Shown here one piece after another: positions 1 through 6,682 of a stretch of 44,654 bases of DNA. The translations under genes and the position numbers were made by a program. The DNA is from Chromatiales bacterium (GTDB lineage: Bacteria; Pseudomonadota; Gammaproteobacteria; Steroidobacterales; GCA-2729495). The stretch spans positions 1 to 44,654 of the forward strand of contig JAFIFS010000023.1 in the NCBI GenBank assembly GCA_020831895.1, read 5' to 3'. The number at the start of each line of letters is the position of its first letter. Position 1 is the first letter of the stretch. The notes under the pieces are model-generated. The model was not told where the DNA came from and made no database searches. It saw only the letters and a program-made list of their open reading frames with translations.

Positions 1-94
1 ACTCTGAAATCAAGATAGCGCGCTCGTACCCCGGGTCCAACGCCGCCGGGCCCCGAAAACAAACCGGGGCCCCCGGGGGCCCCCCCCCTTCAGG
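1..94. other. GC-homopolymer palindromic window edge, no gene
   Basis: No coding signal is visible. Positions 66-83 form a perfect palindrome of G4C5G5C4 type that runs into a C tract to position 88. Positions 48-55 and 65-72 are 8-bp complementary arms around an A/C-rich 9-nt loop. There is no T tract, so this is not a clear terminator for the minus-strand gene that ends at 113. The composition is unlike the rest of the window. It may be a contig-end artefact or a very stable hairpin. Confidence 0.4.
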
Positions 95-112
95 TTGGGC
101 CATGCCCCCGAA

Positions 113-1342
113 TCAGCGCGCCGCCGCGGCGCTGGGCATCGTGGACTTCTCGAAGCCTTCCCGGATCATCTCGCCGATCCAGACCGTGAAGTTCTCATGC
201 TCGCTGAGGCCGCGCGCATTGAGGCGGTAGTCCATGCCGGCAAGGTCCTGGCGCATCTTGGCCTGGATCGTACGCGAACCGATCAGGTTCGTGACGACCA
301 GGACGCGCTCGCCCCTGGCGTTGGCCTCCCCGACCTTTTCGCGCATGCGCTCGACGTTCTGGGCACGGATTTCCGGCGGAGCGTCATCCTGCAGCAGGAA
401 GCCGAAGCCGCTGGAGAACCCACCGTCCTCGACGATATAGCGGGCGAGGTTGTTCAGGATGACCAGCTCCTTCACGTTGTCTTCTGCCGCATTCTTGCCG
501 CTGGCGCCATGTGCGAGCACCATGATGGTCTCATTGGCCGGGTTCTCGCTGATATCCAGCGCGTAGTCGAGTAGCATCTCGGCCACCATCGGGTCATCGT
601 TCAATGCCGGCATGATGAAGAGCTCCAGGCCCTCGGTGTTGACCTGTCCGACCGTAGCGAACTCCGGTTCGTCGCGGAACCCGAGAACGTATTCCCACTG
701 GCGCATCAGCTCGTTGTGGCTGGTCGACAGGATCGGGACGACGACGACGGTCCGGACACCCGCCTCACGCAGGTCATCCAGCGCGAGCTGGATATTGTCG
801 TTCATCATCATCGCCATGCCCGGTGCCATCGCGATCGGGAAGATGTTGGCATAGGACTGGATCGACTGACGGAACATCATGTCGCCACGCTCGCGGAAGC
901 CGTGGCTCAGGACCAGCACGCCCTGGTCACCGCGCAACTCCGGCGGGCTGATATACCAGGAGTACTCGGGACCCATCTGCTCCATGGCGAGGTCTATCTC
1001 GGCATTGGAGTAACGGGCGAACAGCGGAATGTTCGCACGCAGCTCGTCATAGAGCTCCGGCGGCATGACGTGCTCCATGCCCCACAGCCGGCGGCCGAGT
1101 TCGTCAGGCTCGGTGCTGTGTCCGTGGTGGCCGGCATGCCCGGCGTGGCCCGCGTGATCACCATGGCCAGCATGGGCGCCATGGTCATTGTGGCCGGCGT
1201 GACTGTCGTGGCCGGCATGCCCAGCATGCTCGCCATGGTCGTGGTCACCGGCGCAGGCGGCCAGCGAGAGCGCAAGCCCCGCGGCTGCCAGCAGCGAAAG
1301 GGTCCGGGAGCGCGGCTGCCCGGACAGGTTATTGGCTGTCAT
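113..1342 (-). CDS. His-rich CbiX-like lipoprotein
   Basis: Predicted 409-residue exported protein. The ATG at 1342 was chosen because GGAGGG lies just upstream and a lipoprotein signal follows directly, with lipobox LSLAAC and the lipidated Cys at residue 30. Residues 33-75 hold 16 histidines in HAGH/DHGH repeats, a likely metal-binding tail. The rest resembles two halves of a class II chelatase (CbiX/SirB) fold. The first half has a SHGFRERGD strand-turn and a later STSHNE histidine; the second has LAHGASG. Family members insert Co, Ni or Fe into tetrapyrroles in the cytoplasm, whereas this one appears to be tethered outside it. A role in metal trafficking is inferred, not shown. It lies 41 bp downstream of the 193-aa gene and probably shares its promoter. 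Confidence 0.75.
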   Translation of the reverse strand: MTANNLSGQPRSRTLSLLAAAGLALSLAACAGDHDHGEHAGHAGHDSHAGHNDHGAHAGHGDHAGHAGHAGHHGHSTEPDELGRRLWGMEHVMPPELYDELRANIPLFARYSNAEIDLAMEQMGPEYSWYISPPELRGDQGVLVLSHGFRERGDMMFRQSIQSYANIFPIAMAPGMAMMMNDNIQLALDDLREAGVRTVVVVPILSTSHNELMRQWEYVLGFRDEPEFATVGQVNTEGLELFIMPALNDDPMVAEMLLDYALDISENPANETIMVLAHGASGKNAAEDNVKELVILNNLARYIVEDGGFSSGFGFLLQDDAPPEIRAQNVERMREKVGEANARGERVLVVTNLIGSRTIQAKMRQDLAGMDYRLNARGLSEHENFTVWIGEMIREGFEKSTMPSAAAAR

Positions 1343-1383
1343 CGATCTTCCCTCCATCATATCGATAGTTTCATCGCCGCAGG

Positions 1384-1965
1384 TCACCGGGATTGATGCT
1401 CTGCAGTGAACTGTTCCGGATCCGTTCCATCCGGTGCGTAAATGGACACCGCGGCAAACAGCGTCCGCTCGGTATCTTGTGAACTCGGATCGACCCATGC
1501 AATCGCGAGCCAGTCTGCACGATCGAACAGGTGGTCCGTATGCGGCTCGAACGGATTGCGCCTAGGCGCCATCAGCTCGCGAAACTGCCTGGTAAATCGC
1601 TTGGCCGCTGCCTCGAAGACTTTCAGCCCGCGCCGGCCCTCCCGCCTCAGGCGCTCGACGGCGGCGCGGAACCGGCCAACCAGGGCCCGGCTTTCGCCCT
1701 GCCGGCGGCGCAGCGTGGCCAGGGCCTTGAGGGCTTCGCGCTCGCGCTCCGGCAGCCGCTCCCCGAGCAGGTCGTGGATCAGCTGGTCCTGGTCGTGAAG
1801 CCGGTCAAGAGACCAGACCAGATAGTCACCACAGGCCAGGTAGAATTCTGCGCGTTCGAAATCCGGCAGCCGTTTACCGGCACGGCCAAGCCCCGCCTCG
1901 AAGGCCTTCCTGACCTGGATCTGGCGGCGTCGCTCGAAGCCAATGGCGGCGCGAGGCTCGGTCAT
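1384..1965 (-). CDS. Conserved-looking cytoplasmic protein, unknown function
   Basis: Encodes 193 residues with no signal peptide or membrane segment. The first 130 residues are strongly charged and helical (Arg/Glu/Leu-rich), with an acidic-aromatic stretch around residues 40-66 containing HDQDQLIHDLL. The last third looks like beta strands (ADWLAIAWVD, RTLFAAVSIYAPDG). I do not recognise the family. A helical-bundle metal or ligand binder is possible but unsupported. It is the first gene of a probable two-gene operon with the His-rich CbiX-like lipoprotein. The promoter upstream has an embedded palindrome, so the pair is likely under specific repression. Confidence 0.6.
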   Translation of the reverse strand: MTEPRAAIGFERRRQIQVRKAFEAGLGRAGKRLPDFERAEFYLACGDYLVWSLDRLHDQDQLIHDLLGERLPEREREALKALATLRRRQGESRALVGRFRAAVERLRREGRRGLKVFEAAAKRFTRQFRELMAPRRNPFEPHTDHLFDRADWLAIAWVDPSSQDTERTLFAAVSIYAPDGTDPEQFTAEHQSR

Positions 1966-1982
1966 TTCACTTTTGTTCCATC

Positions 1983-2002
1983 ATCGAACACAGCTGTTCG
2001 AT
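1983..2002. promoter_or_regulatory. Perfect 8-bp-arm palindrome, probable operator
   Basis: The arms ATCGAACA and TGTTCGAT are perfectly complementary around CAGC. The dyad overlaps the last bases of the minus-strand -10 hexamer and covers the predicted start site, ending 17 bp before the ATG at 1965. That is a repressor position. No regulator gene is adjacent, so the binding protein is unknown. Confidence 0.55.
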
Positions 2003-2029
2003 CTTATTCCGCGGGTTTGGTTCAATCAA
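2001..2029 (-). promoter_or_regulatory. Sigma-70-type promoter for the 1965-113 operon
   Basis: On the minus strand, TTGATT (2029-2024) and TAAGAT (2006-2001) are separated by exactly 17 bp. The predicted start site is near 1994, inside the palindrome. Confidence 0.55.
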
Positions 2030-2086
2030 GTAACGATTTGAAACATTCCCAGTATGTCAAGGACTTGCCTGCGCCACGCCGCAGCC

Positions 2087-2095
2087 TGCTACGAT
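2087..2095 (+). promoter_or_regulatory. Extended -10 element (TGCTACGAT)
   Basis: TG-n-TACGAT places a start site near 2102, 29 bp before the hydrolase ATG at 2131. The same TGCTAnnnT form recurs upstream of several genes in this window. No good -35 is seen at normal spacing. Confidence 0.4.
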
Positions 2096-2130
2096 CAGGC
2101 ACTGCGTCATGACAGGGTAGCGGGATAGGT

Positions 2131-3096
2131 ATGTTCAGCCGGCTGCTGACAATGCTGGTCGGCCTCGTGCTGGTCGCCTGGCTGGTGCTGGTCGCCTGGG
2201 CTTATTGGCCACGCGGGGTGGATACCCAGCCTGCGCGCATGCTCGCCGGGCCCGAGGACCGCTTTGTCCTCGTCGATGGGCTGGAGCTGCGTTACCGCAG
2301 CTGGGGTTTCGCGGAGCCAGGCCGTCCTACCGTGCTGCTGATCCACGGCTTCGCGAACTCGCTGCAGAGCTTCCGGCTGCTCGCACCCGAACTCGCCGGC
2401 GACTTTCATGTTGTCGCGCTGGACCTGCCGGGGTTCGGGCTGTCCGCGAAGCCCGCCCGGCATGACTACAGCAACGCGGGGCAGGCGCGTGCGGTCGGCG
2501 CCTTCATGAAGGCGCTGGGGCTGGAGCGGGTGATCGTCGTCGGGCACTCGCTTGGAGGCAACGTGGCGCTGCATGTTGCGACGAGCGAGCCGGCCGTTGC
2601 CGGGCTGGTGCTGATGAACCCCGGCATCATCACCACGGGTGTGCCGGCGATCACTCAGTACCTGTTCTTCCCGCTGCACCGGCTGAATGCGCGGCTGTTC
2701 GGTGACCGGTCGTTCAGGGCCAGCTTCCTCGCACGCTCCTACGTCGACCCCGGGATCATCACGGACGAGGTGATTGACGAACTCATGCTGGCTGCACGTA
2801 CCGAGGACTACATGAGCGGGATGACCAGCATCATGGGCCAGTACTCGCCGCCCGGCGCCGAACTGCCGCTACTTGATCAGGTTCGTGTACCGGCGCTGAT
2901 AGTCTGGGGCGAGGCCGATGCCAGCAAGCCGCCCTGGGAACTGGAACAGCTCGCTGCCGGACTGCCCGCTGCACGGGTGGCACGCGTGGCCGGTGCCGGA
3001 CACTATGTCCATGAGGAGGCGCCGGAAGAGACCGCGGCTGCGATCATCTCGCTCTTCGGGCAGCCCGGGCCTGTAGGCAGGCGGTCGCGGGAATGA
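2131..3096 (+). CDS. Membrane-anchored alpha/beta hydrolase
   Basis: Encodes 321 residues. An N-terminal hydrophobic helix (about residues 5-26) anchors or exports a classical alpha/beta hydrolase domain. The oxyanion-hole segment is IHGF (71-74) and the nucleophile elbow is GHSLGG with Ser140. The acid is Asp263 in WGEADASKP and the base is His291 in GAGHYVHEE, so the catalytic triad is complete. The substrate cannot be read from sequence; esterase, lipase or haloalkane-type activities are all open. It ends by a 4-bp ATGA overlap with the start of the degraded S9 peptidase, suggesting the two were once translationally coupled. A second hydrolase of similar architecture lies at 11261-12244. 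Confidence 0.85.
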   Translation: MFSRLLTMLVGLVLVAWLVLVAWAYWPRGVDTQPARMLAGPEDRFVLVDGLELRYRSWGFAEPGRPTVLLIHGFANSLQSFRLLAPELAGDFHVVALDLPGFGLSAKPARHDYSNAGQARAVGAFMKALGLERVIVVGHSLGGNVALHVATSEPAVAGLVLMNPGIITTGVPAITQYLFFPLHRLNARLFGDRSFRASFLARSYVDPGIITDEVIDELMLAARTEDYMSGMTSIMGQYSPPGAELPLLDQVRVPALIVWGEADASKPPWELEQLAAGLPAARVARVAGAGHYVHEEAPEETAAAIISLFGQPGPVGRRSRE

Positions 3097-3888
3097 CGAT
3101 GAACACTGCCAGGGCTGCCTGTATTCTGCTCGCCGGATTACTGCAGGTGACGGCTGCCGGTGCGGCAACGTCCATAGAGCATTCCATGTGGCTGGACGCG
3201 CAGGCGTCTGGTCCTGGATGACCGATGCATCGGGCGAGGTGCGGCTGGGACAAGGGCTGGCCGGTGATGACTGACGCATTGTGCACCGCGACCCCGGTGG
3301 CCGTCGGTGGGAGACGCTCTTCGAGTACCCCGGCGATCGACGCTCGGGACTGGTGCCGGTAAAGTTTTCGGTCGATGACCCCGACCCGCTGTACGTGATC
3401 TCGGATCAGGCGGGAGACACCTCCGGCCTGATCGCCTGCCGCATCAGCACGCGTTCGTTCACCGACTAGCTCTTCAGGCACCCGGACCGCGATGCCGTGG
3501 GCATCTGCGAGTCCATGCCGGCCGCATGCTGGGGCTGCGATTCTCCGACGCTGAGGACGAGATCGCCTGGTTCGACACGCGACTGCAGGAGATCGGGTCA
3601 CGCGCCCGTGCGGCCCTGCCTGGACTTATCCCCCACATCGGACCGGTGAACCGTGCCGCCGAAATACGCACGCCGATCCTGCTGATCCACGGCCCGGACG
3701 ACCGCTTCGTGCCGCTGGCCCAGTCCCAGGTCACGACCCGCGCACTGGCCCGCGCCGGAAAGCCGCACGGATTCCTGGAGATCAAAGGTGGCGACCATTC
3801 GCTGCTCCGCGGTGACCACCGGCTTGCCGCCTTTACTGCGCTGGACCGCTTCCTCGCTGAGCATCTTGCCGGGGATCCGGCACGCTGA
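3093..3888 (+). pseudogene. Decayed S9 (prolyl oligopeptidase family) peptidase
   Basis: The remnant starts at ATG 3093, inside the ATGA overlap with the hydrolase stop, and first encodes a signal-peptide-like segment that ends at TGA 3219. The frame starting at 3218 then gives an S9 propeller-like stretch (MTDASGEVRLGQGLAGDD). It continues past an in-frame TGA into GRRWETLFEYPG and DPLYVISDQAGDT, and past an in-frame TAG at 3467 into LFRHPDRDAVG. From 3526 a third frame encodes the pre-hydrolase linker (LGLRFSDAEDEIAWFD) and jumps to the C-terminal hydrolase strands PILLIHGPDDRFVP and GGDHSL. The acid (PDD) and His (GGDH) regions remain, but the GxSxGG nucleophile region is deleted. Two frameshifts, two stops and an internal deletion show that it is dead. 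Its 3' end overlaps the MFS gene by 56 bp on the other strand. Confidence 0.85.
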
Positions 3889-5047
3889 TAAAGAGGAACC
3901 AGATCACCATCGCCAGCGACAGCACTGCTCCTCCGGTCATGGTCAGGTTCGGCGAAATCGCGTAGATCAGCCCACCGAGCGCCGGGCCGAAGATCATGCC
4001 AACGGTCGGCGCCATGGCCAGCAGGCCCGCGACGGCACCCTGATCCTCTCGCGGCACGCTCAGGCTCGCCGCCGCGTTCAGGCCTGGCGCGATGAAGCCG
4101 AACGCGAGGCCCATGGCAAAGAAGCCGAGGTGCAGAAAGATCAGCACCGGGCCGAAGGCGAGCAGCAGCATGCCGCCGGTGAACAGCAGGAAGCCCAGCC
4201 TTAGCAGCAGGCCGGGCGCACCCTTCCAGAGCTGCAGCACCCCTGCCTGGACGATCAGCGCGCCGATTGCCATCGAGAGGAAGGCCATACTCGCGGTCTG
4301 GATCACGCGAGTCTCGCCCGTGACGCCGTACCGGTCCTGGATGTAGAAGGTCGCGACCAGCTGGACCGCGGTGAACACGCCGAAAATCACGAACCATCCC
4401 ACGAGGTAGGGCACCACCCTCGCCGCGGTTGACCACAATGGCGCATCCGGCCCCTGGGAGACCTGCCGCTCCGGCTCGGGGAGCTCGCGCATCGTGACCA
4501 GCAGCGCCACCAGCGCGAGCAGCGCAACTGCATACATCGGCACCACCGGGCCGAAAGTCGCAAGCACGCCGCCGAAGACAGGACCGATGATGGTCCCCAG
4601 ACCGCCCGACATTGCGATCAGCGCCATGCCGGCTGCGCGCGACTGCTCGTCCGTGGTGTCGGCGATGTAGGCTGTCGCTGCCGGCTGAACGGCGCCGACC
4701 AGGACACCATAGGCCAACCGCGCACCCAGCAGCGCCATGAATAGCGGCAGGCCTGCCAGCAGCCCCCAGAGTCCGGCCTGGAACCCGAGCGCGAGCAGCC
4801 CGTAACCCAGGGCAAAACCACCCAGGCCGACCAGGTAGACCGGCTTGCGCCCCAGCGACTGGCTGCGCCGACCCCACCACGGCGCGCTGAAGGCCAGCAC
4901 GACATTCGAGGCGGCAACGATCATGCCGAACTGGAACTCGCTGAGACCGACCGCCCGCGACAGCGGCGCGCCGACGATGAACAGCAGGGACTGGCCCATC
5001 CCGTAGGTCACCAGGCCAAACAGCAGAATCAGCTTGTCACGTGACAC
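3833..5047 (-). CDS. MFS transporter, 12-TM (TetA/MFS_1 type)
   Basis: Encodes 404 residues with the hydrophobic pattern of a 12-helix major facilitator. The loop after TM2 carries a motif-A-like GRRSQSLGRKPVYLVG (about residues 59-74). TM5 carries the antiporter motif C, GGLGTIIGPVFGG (about 148-160). A central cytoplasmic loop at 190-205 separates the halves. These features fit proton-driven efflux antiporters such as the TetA and Bcr groups; the substrate is unknown. The start is GTG at 5047, preceded by GTGGAG at good spacing. No regulator is adjacent. Confidence 0.85.
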   Translation of the reverse strand: MSRDKLILLFGLVTYGMGQSLLFIVGAPLSRAVGLSEFQFGMIVAASNVVLAFSAPWWGRRSQSLGRKPVYLVGLGGFALGYGLLALGFQAGLWGLLAGLPLFMALLGARLAYGVLVGAVQPAATAYIADTTDEQSRAAGMALIAMSGGLGTIIGPVFGGVLATFGPVVPMYAVALLALVALLVTMRELPEPERQVSQGPDAPLWSTAARVVPYLVGWFVIFGVFTAVQLVATFYIQDRYGVTGETRVIQTASMAFLSMAIGALIVQAGVLQLWKGAPGLLLRLGFLLFTGGMLLLAFGPVLIFLHLGFFAMGLAFGFIAPGLNAAASLSVPREDQGAVAGLLAMAPTVGMIFGPALGGLIYAISPNLTMTGGAVLSLAMVIWFLFISVPDPRQDAQRGSGPAQ

Positions 5048-5117
5048 GAAAACTCCACAGGCGGGTCAGAGGCGCGAGCACCGTCCGGCCATGCCAGGCC
5101 TGGCCGGGCCGGGCACC

Positions 5118-5570
5118 TCACTCGAGAGACAGAATCAGCTCCCATTGCGCCGGCGTCACCGGCACCACCGAGAGCCGGTTGCCGCGCCGGAGCAGCTGGA
5201 AGTCGTCCAGCCCCGGCTGCCCGCGCAGCTCGGCCAGAGTGATCGTCCGGCTGAGCTTGCGCTTGAACGCGACTTCGACCAGCAGCCAGGTCGGATTGTC
5301 CGGGTCACTCTTCGGATCACAGTACGGGGACTCGGGGTCGAACTGCGCCGGGTCAGGCCGCCCACCTCCGCGCACCGTCATGATGCCGACGACCCCGGGC
5401 TCTGCACAGCTCGAGTGATAGAAAAAGGCCTGGTCACCCTTGCGCATCTCGTCGCGCATCATGTTGCGCACCTGGTAGTTGCGCACGCCGTCCCAGCCGG
5501 TGCTGCGCTCACGCTCGAGGTCATCGATGCTGTAGGTGCCGGGCTCGGATTTCATCAGCCAGTAAGCCAC
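5118..5570 (-). CDS. EVE-domain protein (thymocyte nuclear protein 1-like)
   Basis: Encodes 150 residues, the whole length being one EVE domain. The N-terminal MAYWLMKSEPGTYSIDDL, then GVRNYQVRNMMRDEMRKGDQAFFYHS and the C-terminal FQLLRRGNRLSVVPVT, are family hallmarks. EVE domains share the PUA-like fold and bind modified bases in nucleic acids; the precise ligand here is unknown. AGGAGGG lies upstream of ATG 5570. It sits alone between the MFS gene and the beta-propeller gene on the same strand. Confidence 0.9.
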   Translation of the reverse strand: MAYWLMKSEPGTYSIDDLERERSTGWDGVRNYQVRNMMRDEMRKGDQAFFYHSSCAEPGVVGIMTVRGGGRPDPAQFDPESPYCDPKSDPDNPTWLLVEVAFKRKLSRTITLAELRGQPGLDDFQLLRRGNRLSVVPVTPAQWELILSLE

Positions 5571-5651
5571 CGCCTGCCCTCCTGCTGCTCTTCAGGGCGC
5601 CGCAGCTTAGCAGAGGATCAGGGCTGCAGGGACCCGAGGCCGTGAACAGCC

Positions 5652-6623
5652 TCAATAGGGACCCGGGAAGCACGCCACCCCGGCAAGGCAGCGCTCTGGC
5701 TTGCTGTAGCCCGTATCGATCATGCCGGTCACCTCGCCGCTTTCCACGTCGAGGCGTACCACCGTGCCCTCCCAGATGTTGCTGACCAGGCATTCGCGGC
5801 CGCCAGCCAGGACCTCGATGTCGGACCAGCCATAGGTCTCAAGCGGATAAGACCTGATGGCGCGCCCGCGCTCGTCCAGGAGCTCCATGAAGTCACCACG
5901 GGTCACCAGCAGGCGTCCGTCAGGCAGGTACTTCACGGCAATGGCCCAGACACGGTCGAACACGCTGTCCCCCGGGTAGGTGACCAGGTCGGGCAGCTGG
6001 CGGTCATTGATCACGTCATAGCGCATGATCCGCTTCCCGGTTTCGGTCGTGTAGGTGACGAATTCGCCGGACGGGTGCAGCGTCGAGTGGGTCACGCCCT
6101 TGAAACCTGTCATCTCCGGCGCAGTCTCGCACTCGAAGGTCCGGACATGGTTCCAGGCGGCGTCGTACTCGTAAATGAAGCCAAAGCCCAGCACCCCGGC
6201 ACCCGGCACCAGTGGAAAACGCGTCGTTGTCCGCCGCGCGATCTCGTTGTCTGGGCGTCTTTCCGCCTTCATGTGCTCCCCGAGGAAAACCCGGCCATCC
6301 GGAGCAAAACTCGCGCTCCGGTAAACCCGGGGCAGGAAGCGGTCGGACAGCGGCAGCTGGCGACCCGTGGCCGGATCGACCTGGAGCACCGCGAGGTCAT
6401 TGAAGGCCCATAGCCGCCCGTCACGGTCGAATTCGAGGCCACCGACGAAGTGCTCACCGCCCTGGGTCCACAGCACGCCCCTGGGCTGCATGTCGCGGCC
6501 ATACTGGACTATACGGCCCAGCCCCGCGTGATCGTCTTCCGGGTCGTTCAGCAGCGTCAGGCCGAGAAAAATATCGCCCGGCTCGAAGGGCTGCATGCTG
6601 TTCTCGCGCTTGTTGATATCCAT
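5652..6623 (-). CDS. Beta-propeller (SMP-30/NHL/YVTN-like) protein
   Basis: Encodes 323 residues from ATG 6623, chosen because GGGGAG lies six bases upstream; a second in-frame ATG lies at 6596. The protein shows repeated blade-like strands (GGLEFDRDGRLWAFND, SASFAPDGRVFLGEH, AVKYLPDGRLLVTRG, IEVLAGGRECLVSNIWEGTVVRLDVESG). This is the pattern of six-bladed propellers such as gluconolactonases and NHL proteins. No signal peptide is visible, so it is probably cytoplasmic. No catalytic assignment is possible. It follows the RND pump gene by 59 bp and may be co-transcribed. Confidence 0.65.
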   Translation of the reverse strand: MDINKRENSMQPFEPGDIFLGLTLLNDPEDDHAGLGRIVQYGRDMQPRGVLWTQGGEHFVGGLEFDRDGRLWAFNDLAVLQVDPATGRQLPLSDRFLPRVYRSASFAPDGRVFLGEHMKAERRPDNEIARRTTTRFPLVPGAGVLGFGFIYEYDAAWNHVRTFECETAPEMTGFKGVTHSTLHPSGEFVTYTTETGKRIMRYDVINDRQLPDLVTYPGDSVFDRVWAIAVKYLPDGRLLVTRGDFMELLDERGRAIRSYPLETYGWSDIEVLAGGRECLVSNIWEGTVVRLDVESGEVTGMIDTGYSKPERCLAGVACFPGPY

Positions 6624-6682
6624 CAGCTCCCCCACGGCTGGCAAGACCCTGCCGGCAACGGGCTGGCCTGTCAACTGGCGGG

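Noticed and set aside
1108..1250. Tandem DNA repeat or CRISPR-like array
   Set aside because: The periodic GGC-ATG/GTG pattern is explained by the HAGH-rich coding sequence of the lipoprotein; there are no uniform repeats with unique spacers.
1983..2002. SOS/LexA box
   Set aside because: CGAAC and GTTCG halves recall the Gram-positive SOS box, but the spacing is 6 instead of 4 and the neighbours are not SOS genes.
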